Assembly: GCA_033964015.1 (NCBI GenBank)
Contig: CM066919.1
Span: 16,037,646 to 16,101,645, forward strand
Direction: 5' to 3'
Length of the DNA stretch: 64,000 bases
DNA from: Scolanthus callimorphus
Taxonomy: Eukaryota; Cnidaria; Anthozoa; Actiniaria; Edwardsiidae
Both the position numbers and the translations under genes were made by a program. Below, in pieces: positions 54,225-64,000 of this stretch; position 1 is the first letter of the stretch; every line of letters begins with the position of its first letter. A model generated the notes under the pieces. The model was not told where the DNA came from, made no database searches, and was given only the letters and a program-made list of their open reading frames with translations.

Positions 54225-54253
54225 GAGCCCATTCGGGATCGAGGAATAATTGT
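53961..54253 (+). mobile_element. Splint (double-hairpin) element DH6, shortest complete example
   Basis: Left end TTAGTCAAATCACACTAGT pairs with internal ACTAGTGTGATTTGACTAA (ending 54147). It is followed directly by AACAATTATTCCTC pairing with the right end GAGGAATAATTGT. TA lies on both outer sides. TTCTGATTGGT is at 54000-54010. The second stem has a TTCGGCCTTCGGCC centre. It adjoins the truncated LINE. Confidence 0.85.
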
Positions 54254-54259
54254 TAATGA

Positions 54260-56095
54260 GTCACATATCCTCGTTCTATGAGTGAAATCAAAGCACCGCT
54301 ACGGTGAACTCGTGCGATAACCGTGAACTAAAGCGATAACCGTTGCTCTTTTCTTTGGCAACCTGAAAACAGTTTGAATTTTATTTAACTGATTTTCTGA
54401 TTATTTTGCATTCACTGTCCTGCATTAGGTTTGCTTAAATGCAAAAAGTACCAAACAAATGCCAAGTGTTGGTGCCAAAGGTTACATCAGAGCACAGAAG
54501 GGGTACAATGGGTGTTGGAAAAAAAAGATTTGAGTGGCTAGGGTTGGGTGCAGCAGTCCTTAAAACAATAGAAAATGGGAATGGGATTTAAATTTCAAAC
54601 AAATAAACTGGGATTTTCAATTAATAGGACTAAGATTCTGAGACGTTTTTGACTGGAAAAATAGATTGAGAACCCACCACCTACCATTCCACCACAACCA
54701 GTGAAGCATGGGATGAACAACATGGGGACCTTTTAGATATTTAGGTGTTAAAATCCTCAATGATAGCTTTGACCAGCCAATTATTTTCACGTATTAGTCA
54801 ATTGGAAATCTAATGAGAAAGCAGGCAATGTGTCTGGAATGGGAGGTCAATAGTTGCTGGATATTAAATTGCATATCACACCTACCCACCATGAAAACCT
54901 AATGTTATGAAAATTAGGTGACACCAGGTCAGGCAAAATCATCTAAGCTTTTTGATCACTGCTTTTGATGATTCGAAGCGCATCCAAGATCCTTGTCTTG
55001 ATCTTTGCTTATGGAGGATGTGCCTTACCTGAATCATGAGCCTAATTAGCATAAATCTATTGCTTGAAAAAAGGTTAAGACAGAATCAGTGGTGTCTTTT
55101 AGTTTAATGCCCAGAATACTGCAAATTCACTGGTGATATGGACTTTAAGAGCTAGTGGTGGTGCAAGATGGGGCAGTCCAATTAACCCCCACCCCCCATT
55201 AAGGAAATCTTTGTTTTCAAAAATTCCTCTTATACCCATGTGGAGTTTTCAGGTTTCTGTACAACCCCTGTAAAAATCTGAAGCAACCCCTGACGAAAAA
55301 AAATACCAATGTGGAAAATATAGAGCAAAATCACTGTGTGAATCCCATTGCAAAGTGATTACACCAATTCTGAATAAAACAAAGAAATTTGAATTACTCA
55401 CGACAGTCATCTGAAATCTGCTCTATATATTCTGTGGAAATTCTAGTGTAAAGTAACCTTAAGGCCCTGCTGACCCAAAAGATCCCTGTGGGTACATTCC
55501 AGCATGGATTTTAATGGAGCAGCCTACGTCTTAGGCAGTTTTCATAACATGAGGTACATTGTATGACAGAAAAAATTACCAAGATCTTTCAACAAAAACT
55601 TGCCTTCATTTGCTGTATTCCGTACTTGTTGTTATCCAAAATGGCGAATCAGAAGAATGCTTTTGCACTTTGTCACCTCTCACCATTAATTGCTCACATG
55701 AGCGTGGAATTACAGTATGAAATGGTGACGTTTTCAGAAAAATATTCCAGCACTTTAAATCATATCAAAAGGTTACTAGTACTAGTATATCTGGCGAGGG
55801 TCTTGCCTTTTTTCCCAAGTTTTATGAGCCCTTTTCGAGAGTGGAATCGAATCCAGTTTTTTTCTCTCGTAACCGAACTACACTTTACGACGCTGCTACG
55901 AGATTGAGTCGGTAAATAAGAACACTATAATTTACGCTGGAAAAGGGTTCTTAATCCCCAGTAAAGGAACAAGATAATCGCCAGATAAACAAGGACCAAT
56001 TACCTTTTACAATTATTTGAAGTGCTGCAATATGTTTGCTAAAAAGTGACCATTTCATTGCGTCCATTGCGGTATTTCTCTTGCAAATTATTCCC
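54260..56095. other. No gene recognised
   Basis: An open frame at 55563-55907 lacks any domain. GATTACACCAATTCTGAATA at 55359 is an interspersed repeat fragment. No hairpin or array seen. Confidence 0.4.
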
Positions 56096-56097
56096 AG

Positions 56098-56525
56098 GGT
56101 CTTCCGGCACACAGGTAGCCCAGATTAAGCTGCACTTGTAAATAAATCTTGTGAAATGTTGAAATGTTACTGTTTACATGTTGCTTTTATTTCCACTGTC
56201 AAAACGAATCTTATGGAAAGTTTTGACATCTATTTACAAGTAACTAAAGAAATTATAAAGGAAAACAGCTGAGCAAAATAGAAATTGCGAGGCTTCTAAT
56301 TATCCTACTGCCCTGGTTATCCACAGGTAACCCAAATTACTCTACGAATCGTAATAACTACCCTGAGAAATGTTGTTGTTTACTTTTTGTTGCTTATTTC
56401 GTCTGGTAGAAGGAATCTTGTGGAAAGTTTTGACTTTTATGTACAACGCAGAAAGACATACAGAGAAATAGCGGAGCATAATGGAACTTGCGAGGCTTCG
56501 GATACCCAAGTATTATCCTGCTGCC
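56098..56525 (+). repeat. Two-copy direct duplication, about 215 bp, diverged
   Basis: Both halves contain CAGGTAACCC/CAGGTAGCCC, GAAATGTTG, TTGCTTTTATTTC/TTGCTTATTTCG, TGGAAAGTTTTGAC and GCGAGGCTTC followed by TATCCTACTGCCC/TATCCTGCTGCCC, in the same order. An old tandem duplication. Confidence 0.7.
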
Positions 56526-56879
56526 CGGGTTGAACTAACGACAACGACACAGGAAATTCGCTCTCCCACCAATAACTCGTTTTGATATGCTTTCAGCATA
56601 TCGCACGAGTTAAAAAGGAGGATGTTGACCTGCGAGCTCTCTCGTAGCTCATGTGTAAGATGTTGGGTTATGAATAAGTAATTTACACAGGGTTGAGGGT
56701 TCGCACCATCATGAAAGTGGGAGTAAATAAAAAAATCGCCCGGTTCGGTCAAAATCTATCCACTTGAGATCTCTGCTCCTTAAGTACTCCCGATCGCCAA
56801 AAAGCCAGCCAACTTCAAGAATTAACTGTTAACGATGAAAAACGATAGGAATTATCAAGCACTGTAACAACGTTTTCTA

Positions 56880-57284
56880 AGGAGTCTAGGTCGCGAAGAA
56901 AAAAACTCTTTCAAACCCTTTGAAACTCGATTGTATTTCCAGCTTGGACTTAACTTCTTCCAACTCTCGTTTTAACCGTTCCGCCTCCATGTTCAATGCT
57001 GAAAACCCTGACTACATTTCAACCACTTTGGGTTCTGTCCTCCTGACAACCTCCTCCATAGACGCCACCTTCCCCCGTAAGTCGTTGACATTAACACTCT
57101 GAATTTGAGCTTCTATACTCCCAACTCTCGACTCAATATTAGCAAGCTTCTCCAGAATGAGGTCTAGCTTTGGACCAAGGTCGGCGCCCATTTCCAACGC
57201 TTCGAATAATTCGTCTTCCTCCGAATCCTTCATCTTTTTTGTATCCGGACCCCGAGAGCTCACACTATTTTTTCGTTTGGCCAA
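56880..57284 (-). pseudogene. L1-like LINE ORF1 N-terminal fragment (coiled coil)
   Basis: ATG at 57284 opens MAKRKNSVSSRGPDTKKMKD then a heptad-rich segment (DLILEKLANIESRVGSIEAQ). A TAG at 57012 interrupts; the same frame continues with NMEAERLKRELEEVKSKLE. Basic N-terminus plus coiled coil is typical of L1-type ORF1 RNA-binding proteins. The RRM-like domain is missing. It has the same orientation as the ORF2 remnant at 52850-53970, but the two cannot be shown to be one element. Confidence 0.6.
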
Positions 57285-57587
57285 GCCTCAATTAAAACTT
57301 CCCGAAGTGGGTACAATGTTATAGGGCTAATAAAAGTTTCGCTCGTAACACTCTGTTTCCTTTAGTGCATACCGGTTATAAAGTCCGTATGTGTGCTGAG
57401 CTTCTTAAGGCTGGTTTCCATATAATCGCGCCGATCTCTTCAGTCTCGCCAGTCGCAAGAAATAGTGCACGCGCGATCCACGCGATTCATAGTGCGATTC
57501 GATGCGATCGTATGTTTCCTTATAATCTCACCGATCGCATCAAAAGTGAGAGTCCAGGGGTGTTTTGCGCGCCAAACTTGAATCGAG

Positions 57588-58814
57588 ATGGCGGAAAGAA
57601 ATAGAAGGCTGAGATTGCTCGCTGTTTATATTCTGTTTATTGCCATTTTGCGGCGTAGAAGAGCTCGCAGAGAACTGACAAAAAGAAAGAAAGGATAGAT
57701 TCTGGGTGCGCAAAATATACCAGAAACGCGAACAATTAGGCGTTTTTCACACTCTGGCACGGGAACTTCAGGCAGACGACAGAGAGTACTACTTCAGGTA
57801 ATAAAATGTACTTGGCAATTTGTTCGTTTGTCTTTATTTTAATTAAGTCGTTTTGTCGTTAATTAGATTCCTGAGAATGTCGCCGGACCGTTTTGAGCAC
57901 TTATTGACCCTTGTTGGCCCGTTTTTAAACAAGAAACCCTGCCGCTCGAGGAAACCTATTTCGCAGCAGAACGGCTTATGGTTACATTGCGGTTTTTGGC
58001 TACTGGAGACTCTCAGCAGACCCAATCATTCATGTTTAGAATTGGCCGCGCGACTGTTTCAAAGATCATCAGAGAAACATGCGATGCTCTATGGAGTGCC
58101 CTCCAAAACCAGTACGTGATTTTCCCATCCAATAAAGATGATTGGTTGAGAATTGCTAAAGAGTTCAAAGATGAGTGGCAATACCCCAATTGTGAGCTAT
58201 CGACGGTAAGCACGTTATGATGGAATGCCCGAAGAATTGCGGATCTGCCTATTACAACTACAAAGGGTTCCATAGCATAGTTTTGCTTGCAGTTTGCGAC
58301 GCAAAATATTGTTTCACCCTCCTGGACATTGGGGGGGTTGGATCTACAAATGATGCCAGCCTGCTGAACGAGTCAGAAATATCCAGGCTCTTTGAGAAAT
58401 CTCCAACCTCATTCAATGTCCCAAGCCACGCTTCACACGGGGGCATTGAGCTTCCATTCGTAATTGTGGGAGATGACATTTTTCCGCTCAAGCCATGGCT
58501 GATGAAGCCTTATCCCGGCCGTAACTTGAGAGAATGCCAAAGGGTTTTTAATTATAGACTGTCCCGAGCCAGGCGATGCATTGAAAATGCATTTGGAATT
58601 CCTTGCTGCAAAGTGGATGGTGTTTCGTAAACCTATCAAGGGTAATGTTGATTTGGTAAAAAAGATAGTGGGAGCCACTGTCTGTCTACATAACTACCTG
58701 CGCCTCACAGAGAATACAGGCTATATCCCTACAGGGTTTGTAGACAAGATAGCACTGGTACTATCATCCCTGGTGACTGGAGAAGCGAAGTCCATGATGA
58801 CAACCCTGGTATGA
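57588..58814 (+). pseudogene. PIF/Harbinger (HARBI1-like) transposase, frameshifted
   Basis: The frame starts MAERNRRLRL, then has FWVRKIYQKREQLGVFHTLA, an intron with donor CAG|GTAATA (57798) and acceptor ATTAG (57867), and FLRMSPDRFEHLL. Next come LRFLATGDSQQTQSFMFRIG, AIDGKHVM with the first catalytic Asp (58202), LLDIGGVGSTNDASLL with the second, and RCIENAFG with the Glu. These are DDE_4-type nuclease motifs. At least four frame lesions (near 57680, 57965, 58193 and 58605) inactivate it, although all three acidic residues remain. No TAGTCCG termini were seen around it. Confidence 0.85.
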
Positions 58815-59068
58815 GGAATGTGCAACAAATTGGCGGAAACCGGTATTCCTTTGAATCTGGCCGATCAAGAGACAACTTCATGGAGTATTTCGTGAGCCCA
58901 GAAGGCGAGGTACCGTGGCAATGGCAGCATGTAAGGAGCTGTGGACGTGTTCTACGTTAGAGTTTACACTGGGTAGACATTATGGTAAAGAGAGTTTCGG
59001 TCAGGTTGTCAAGAGCATCTTCCTCAGATGAACAGATTATATGTTTGATAACTAACATAATTACACTT

Positions 59069-59372
59069 AAGAATGGATTGATATTGAACTTTTAGTACAC
59101 TGGATAGCTTACCATAAAAAAGTAAGTTTTTGGTTAGACCTCTAACCCTGATCACTGCGTAACCTCACCTGGTAGGACGAGGTTACTTGGAGTCCCCAGA
59201 GAGGGTCAACCCCCCCTCCCCCCCAAAAAAATGGTTCCAAGACAGTTGCCCCATACAGGGAGGGGGGCGACCCTCTCTGTGAACTGGATCACACGTTCAG
59301 AGTAACCTCGTCCTACCAGGCGAGGTTATGCAGTGATCCTGTGAACTAAAAGTTCAATTTCAATCCATTCTT
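59069..59372. mobile_element. Foldback element with nested GATCACTGC-TAACCTC arms
   Basis: AAGAATGGATTGATATTGAA at the left pairs with TTCAATTTCAATCCATTCTT at the right. Inside, GATCACTGCGTAACCTCACC and GGTAGGACGAGGTTACT pair with AGTAACCTCGTCCTACC and GCGAGGTTATGCAGTGATC. About 125 bases of G/C-run loop separate them. The left arm has an extra 60-base segment, so one element is nested in another. Confidence 0.8.
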
Positions 59373-59630
59373 ACTATCATTCCCTGGATAATGAAGTTTC
59401 TAGATTCTATAATTACAAAAATTACAAAATTAATTATGTTAATTTTAAGCATCCTATTTACCAGCACCTCTATATAGAAAGGGCTTTTTTGAAAATTCCA
59501 AGAGGTTCGAATTCCACTTTTTAGAGTTTCCACTTTAGTCAAGGGCACACTAACATTGATAATTCATTTGGACAATGAAACTTCTTTGTGGTGTGTTTTC
59601 AATTTCAATCAAGAAATGTAGCTTTTGATT

Positions 59631-59812
59631 GGATCCCAGCGGCGTAGCCAGGAATTTCTGAAGGGGGGGGGGGGGGGGGATGCAGATAGTGGAAACATGG
59701 GACGAAAATGCTCAAATTTCCTCAAGCAAATACAGTAAATGTATGGGAAATTTTCCGAGAAAGGGGGGGCCCGGGGCCCCCCTGGACCCCCCTTGGCTAC
59801 GCCCCTGGATCC
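59631..59812. mobile_element. 182-bp MITE with GGCGTAGCCAGG inverted ends
   Basis: GGATCCCAGCGGCGTAGCCA at the left pairs with TTGGCTACGCCCCTGGATCC at the right. Runs of G/C lie subterminally. The same terminal word starts the partial element at 13711. Confidence 0.75.
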
Positions 59813-59814
59813 AC

Positions 59815-60815
59815 AGGCACATCCGAGGTAGTACTGTTATCTGAGCTGAGCACCCACCCCTGTCCCTGTATTACTGCTTATGGTATTTGGTTCTTTGCTC
59901 AACACAATGTTTCAAATTCATTTATTTTAAACATAACATACAGTATTATGCATTGCTTGTTGGCATGACCATCTGGTACACGTACCAGTATTCACTGATC
60001 ATTAATATGGTTTAATTCAATCTAGAGATTTTGACCTGCACTGAAAAAACCTTTACATCTAACTATTAGTGCTTGGTAGGGAACACCTCAATGAATCTTT
60101 AAAAACAATTAACCTTTAATAATAACTAAAACATTAATAACTTTGTTCCATTGCTTGACCTTAATGAGGTGGTAGAGCAAAATGATAACATAACAATAAC
60201 AGTTATATAAACACATGAGCACATGAATATTCTCAGTCATCCAGTCATATTAGGTAACAACAAGAAATAATTATCTTACTGAAAATAGATGTGGTTGAAA
60301 CATAGCTGAAATTGTTGAAAAGTGTAGTTAGAGAATTACATAATTTGACTACTGGGATGGAAGGGGCTTACTGTAACTACCACAAATTTGTTCAATGACC
60401 CAAAAGCTAAGCACTGGAAAACTAAGGTAGATCAAATGAGCAATTCCAGACAAATGTAATACCCCATAGATTCAGAAATCCCCCTTTGAAAGTCCTATCC
60501 CATTCAGAATTTCTGAGCATATAGTCAGGGAGCATATGTCGCGATTTAAAGTCCCGTGGGCTTTTTTTGAAGACAACAAGCCACCTATCTAGAAGTGTAA
60601 GGGGACCTTAAGGAACTCAGAAAATGTTGTCGGCAATTTTGCGACTTGCACCGACAGCTGTTATGGCGACTTTTTGAACACTCTCTAAAACCACAGGGTA
60701 CCCGCGGCTGATTTTATTGAAATGACTGCCAAAACAATCCAAATTAATCTGATATTGCATAAAACATCAACTGATTACAATAAGCAGTCCATTCTGTGTC
60801 ATAAAATTGTATTTC
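59815..60815. other. No gene recognised; small fragment of Harbinger-type arm
   Basis: AACCACAGGGTACCCGCGG at about 60692 matches the inner arm of the 21987-24316 element (AAACCACAGGGTACCCACG). The rest shows no supported feature. Confidence 0.4.
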
Positions 60816-60817
60816 AA

Positions 60818-63800
60818 CAACAACAAAATCTTTATTTGTACTTTTTTTGCAGTTACATTTGGTTATAAAAGAGATAGTTAAGGTAAGGCAGGCAGGTAGT
60901 TTATAGGTGCAAAATCTGACATAAAATAGTTTGTACAGGCAACCTAGAGTAGCACTAGACTAATCGAGCTAGGGTGCGCTTAAGATTGGAAAAATTGTAA
61001 TGTATGTATCGGAGAGAAAAGGAAACACTGATGGTAGTATAGATTGTGTGTTGTAGAGGGAAAAAGCACAGGGAAGACTTCACGACAAGTATACAAACAA
61101 AGCAAAATAAAATAAAAGTACGAAAAAAGCGAGATAGGATGCAGAGATGGTGCATAATTAATATTAGAAAAAGTAAATTTAGTAATTTGCAATTCTGTCG
61201 GCTGTTAATTTATTTTTGAAGAGGTTTCGATTGAGCAATTTGTCATTTTTGTCAATAGAATTCCAGATTTTAACTCCTAGGAATCTTATATTAAATTTTA
61301 CAAAATTCGTGCGAGCTTTTGGAAGGTAATAATTTAATTTTGAGGCTAAACGAGTATTGTAGTTGTGTTTACTTGATAAGGGTTGGAAAAATGTATCAAA
61401 AGTTCTCGGAAGGTTTTTTGAATAATAATTATGCATAAACAATGAAGTGTGGATAAAAGCTAAATCGTCAATTTTTAGTAATTCTAAAGATTTGAAAATT
61501 GGCGAAGAGTGAGCATCAAATTTAGAAAATGTCATGATTCGCACGGCACGTTTTTGAAGAGTTATTAAAGGTTTTAGGGTAGAATGGTAGGTGTTACCCC
61601 AGATTAGAATTCCGTAAGTGATATGTGGATAAATGAGAGAATAATAAAGCTGTTTAAGAATGGTTGTGTTTACATAGTGACGGATTTTAGCCAGAGCTCC
61701 AATGTTGCGTTTTATTTTTTTAGATAGTTCTTGTATGTGAGTCTTCCAAGTAAGATTCGAGTCAATGAGGATGCCTAAGTATTTTACATGTTTTTCCCTT
61801 TTGATTTCCACTTGATTAATGTGTACTTTTATAGAATGGGATAGCTTTTTTTGGTGTTGGTGGAATATGACAAAGTTTGTTTTATCGGTGTTCAGGGAAA
61901 GTTTATTTGCACAAAACCACTGATACACGTTATTTAGTTCAACATTGATCGTGTTCTCAAGACTAGTCAGGCTCTTATCGGAATAAAAAAGGTTTGAGTC
62001 ATCTGCAAAAATATTGAAGGATAAAGTCGAAGAAGAATTGCTAAAATCATTAATGTAAAGGAGGAACAGGATAGGTCCAAGGACACTCCCTTGTGGTACA
62101 CCGAAAGCGATGTTATTGTAGGATGAGGAGCAACTACCGATTTGGGTATATTGTTTTCGGTTTGAAAGGTATGAGGTGAACCAGTCGAGGGCGATACCGC
62201 GGATGCCATAGTGTTCTAATTTCTTAAGTAAAATTTGATGATTGACAGTATCAAAAGCCTTGCTTAGGTCGCAAAAAATCCCACATGAGAATTGACCTTT
62301 TTCGATTGCTTGTTGTATTTTATCAACTATGTTTAGCGTAGCATGTGTCGTAGAGTGTTTAGAGCGAAATCCAAACTGGTTTTCAAACAAAATACCTCTT
62401 GTATCTAAGAAATGGGTGAGACGTTTGCAAACTAGTTTCTCGAAAATTTGATTAAAAATGGAAAGCAGTGATATTGGTCGATAATTGGACAATGTAAACA
62501 TCGATCCTTTCTTATGAATTGGAACAACTTTGGCAATTTTAAATTTATCAGGGACAACCCCTGTAGATAACGAAAAATTATATAATATTTCTAAGGGTTT
62601 GGAAATTAGGTGGTTTATACATTTGAGCACTTTTACTGGTATGCTGTAGGGTCCTGTGGATTTGTTTGTGTTTAGTTTTGTCACCTCGAGTTCTATCTCA
62701 GATTGCGTAACTGGAAAAATATAAAAACTGTTTGTTTGACGGTTTGTGAGATAATAGGAATAAAGTGTGTGGGAACTTGGAATTTCAGACGCTAAATGTC
62801 TTCCAATGTTGGTGAAATAATCATTAAAGGCATTTGCAATGTTTTTGGGGTCCGTTAAAGTAGAATTATTGTCAATTATTTTAGTAGGGATAGACGCTCT
62901 AGAAGGTTTAAGCGAAAGTATTTCTTTTATGCCTTTCCAAGTTGCTTTTCTGTCGTTCAGATGAGATGAGAAATATTCATGATAATATTTTTTTTTACTC
63001 GATAGGGTTAAATGTTTAAGCTTATTTCGGTATGTTTTGAATTTTTCGAAAAAATAGTTGTTGCCTGTATTTAAGTACTTTTTATACAATATATTCTTGA
63101 TATAGATCGACCGTTTTATAGCTTTCGTAATCCAAGGTTTTGACATGAATTTAATTTCTTTCCTGGAAAGTTTTTTGAGAGGGATATGAGTGTCAACTAC
63201 GCTATTCAAAGTGTCATTGAAAGAGTCAAAGTAAGCATTTGCGTCCTCGCAGTGTGAAAAAACGTCGTCCCAATTAATTGTTTGAAAATCACGTAAGATT
63301 GCCGGTTCATCATACTGAGAAAAGTCACGGCGGTATATTTTAAATCTCCTGGGAAGGTCTACTAGTTTGTTAATAACTAAGAAGTTAGGTAAATGATCTG
63401 TTAGCTCAAAAACGATATTGCCACTGACGGTGTGATGTTCACAGGAATTAAAGAATATGTGATCAATGAGCGTAGCAGAATGGTTAGTTATGCGCGTTGG
63501 CTGAAGAATATGTGGTTGAAATGAATAGGATGCCATTGTGTTAACAAAGTCTTCTGTGTCTTTGTTCGTATCACAATTTAACAAATTAATATTCATGTCG
63601 CCCATTATTATGCAGATCTTATTTTCTGAGTGCAATTTATCGATTGTCTCGTAAAGTGTTCGTGTAAAGCGATTAATGTCAGATTTTGGGTGCCTATAGA
63701 CGACCGCGCAGACAATATTTTGTCTTGCTTTGTTTTCAATTTCGATCCAGAGAGATTCGTGAAAAATGTTTGAAGAACCTAAGTCCGAGCGAACATTGAA

Positions 63801-64000
63801 AATTAAATCCTCTTTTACATAAAATCCTACGCCACCTGCTTGGGTAAAACTTGGCTCTTGTACAAAAGTATAACCAGGCAGAGCAGTGTTCGTGACGATA
63901 TTACTCGACTCATTGATTTTGGTCTCAGAGAGGCCTATGACACTAAATGAAAGGTCAAGTTCAGCTAGCAAAGTGTGAAAATTATCAAAATTTTGTGATA
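60818..64000 (-). mobile_element. CR1/L2-like non-LTR retrotransposon, 3' part complete
   Basis: The element includes the open ORF2 (61179 to the window edge) and a 3' UTR of about 360 bases. It ends AATAAAGATTTTG with TTGTTGTTG repeats near 60818-60845, a short-repeat tail typical of this LINE group. It continues past the right edge of the window. No internal disruption is visible, so it is likely young. Confidence 0.85.
61179..64000 (-). CDS. LINE ORF2: apurinic endonuclease plus reverse transcriptase (5' end outside window)
   Basis: A single open frame of at least 930 codons stays open through the window edge; there is no ATG at its left border, so the N-terminus lies beyond 64000. The endonuclease shows LSETKI, GDMNINLL (near 63590) and LTDHLPNF (near 63395). 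The reverse transcriptase shows KVVPIHKKG, NYRPISLLS, the Asp-containing CDLSKAFDTVNH, GVPQGSVLGPILF and FADDSNLF (61988-62009), with the catalytic Asp pair intact. The tail ends KNKLTADRIANY then stop. The enzyme nicks target DNA and primes reverse transcription there. It is close to full activity by inspection. Clade assignment is by motif pattern only. Confidence 0.92.
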   Translation of the reverse strand, partial: SQNFDNFHTLLAELDLSFSVIGLSETKINESSNIVTNTALPGYTFVQEPSFTQAGGVGFYVKEDLIFNVRSDLGSSNIFHESLWIEIENKARQNIVCAVVYRHPKSDINRFTRTLYETIDKLHSENKICIIMGDMNINLLNCDTNKDTEDFVNTMASYSFQPHILQPTRITNHSATLIDHIFFNSCEHHTVSGNIVFELTDHLPNFLVINKLVDLPRRFKIYRRDFSQYDEPAILRDFQTINWDDVFSHCEDANAYFDSFNDTLNSVVDTHIPLKKLSRKEIKFMSKPWITKAIKRSIYIKNILYKKYLNTGNNYFFEKFKTYRNKLKHLTLSSKKKYYHEYFSSHLNDRKATWKGIKEILSLKPSRASIPTKIIDNNSTLTDPKNIANAFNDYFTNIGRHLASEIPSSHTLYSYYLTNRQTNSFYIFPVTQSEIELEVTKLNTNKSTGPYSIPVKVLKCINHLISKPLEILYNFSLSTGVVPDKFKIAKVVPIHKKGSMFTLSNYRPISLLSIFNQIFEKLVCKRLTHFLDTRGILFENQFGFRSKHSTTHATLNIVDKIQQAIEKGQFSCGIFCDLSKAFDTVNHQILLKKLEHYGIRGIALDWFTSYLSNRKQYTQIGSCSSSYNNIAFGVPQGSVLGPILFLLYINDFSNSSSTLSFNIFADDSNLFYSDKSLTSLENTINVELNNVYQWFCANKLSLNTDKTNFVIFHQHQKKLSHSIKVHINQVEIKREKHVKYLGILIDSNLTWKTHIQELSKKIKRNIGALAKIRHYVNTTILKQLYYSLIYPHITYGILIWGNTYHSTLKPLITLQKRAVRIMTFSKFDAHSSPIFKSLELLKIDDLAFIHTSLFMHNYYSKNLPRTFDTFFQPLSSKHNYNTRLASKLNYYLPKARTNFVKFNIRFLGVKIWNSIDKNDKLLNRNLFKNKLTADRIANY

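Noticed and set aside
14381..54253. Splint elements as DIRS-mobilised derivatives
   Set aside because: Topology is similar to the DIRS internal complementary region, but a TA target duplication does not fit recombinase-mediated DIRS insertion, and no sequence is shared with the DIRS remnant.
55563..55907. 114-codon plus-strand frame
   Set aside because: Hydrophobic but without a recognisable family or neighbouring exons.

Overview
The window is animal nuclear DNA, most likely from an anthozoan cnidarian (stony coral or sea anemone). The grounds are a spliced multi-exon C2H2 zinc-finger gene, a spliced battenin-like membrane protein gene, and a dense mix of eukaryotic mobile elements: LINEs, Penelope, DIRS, LTR, PIF/Harbinger and Mutator-like MITEs. 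The species assignment is inference; nothing in the window is diagnostic, and no rRNA, tRNA or prokaryote-style operon was recognised.

Layout. (i) 364-11169, minus strand: one large zinc-finger transcription factor gene. Eight exons join in frame and carry 14 C2H2 fingers and a long acidic linker. Its introns hold minisatellites and several MITE families, and two overlapping-spaced CACGTG boxes lie just upstream. (ii) 11.3-35 kb: no confident host gene. It holds a 1.4 kb element carrying seven 128-bp tandem units full of CRE palindromes, several hairpin elements, a 2.3 kb Harbinger-type element with 190-bp inverted repeats, a broken Penelope-like element, and the gag end of an LTR retrotransposon whose LTR is split by a Mutator-like MITE. 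(iii) 35.4-38.9 kb: a decayed DIRS-type (tyrosine recombinase) retroelement. (iv) 40765-43610, plus strand: a CLN3/battenin-like gene with frame lesions. (v) 44-57 kb: a several-level nest of insertions, including a second inverted copy of the CRE-array element (eight units, same 128-bp period) and fragments of an L1-like LINE. (vi) 57.6-58.8 kb: a frameshifted PIF/Harbinger transposase. (vii) 60.8-64.0 kb: a nearly intact CR1/L2-like LINE running off the right edge.

The most unusual signal is a set of six loci (14381, 27965, 28515, 47780, 48986, 53961) sharing one architecture. The left end L is complementary to an internal segment L', the right end R is complementary to an internal segment R', and L' and R' abut with a gap of 0-1 base. 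Folded as a single strand, both termini meet on an internal splint. The arm sequences differ between loci, but all five that were examined for it carry an internal TTCTGATTGG-like box, and two have empty sites pointing to a TA target duplication. The layout recalls the internal complementary region of DIRS elements, but no enzyme is encoded.

Few genes work together here. The two host genes are unrelated; the rest is mobile DNA, much of it nested, so relative insertion ages can be read directly.
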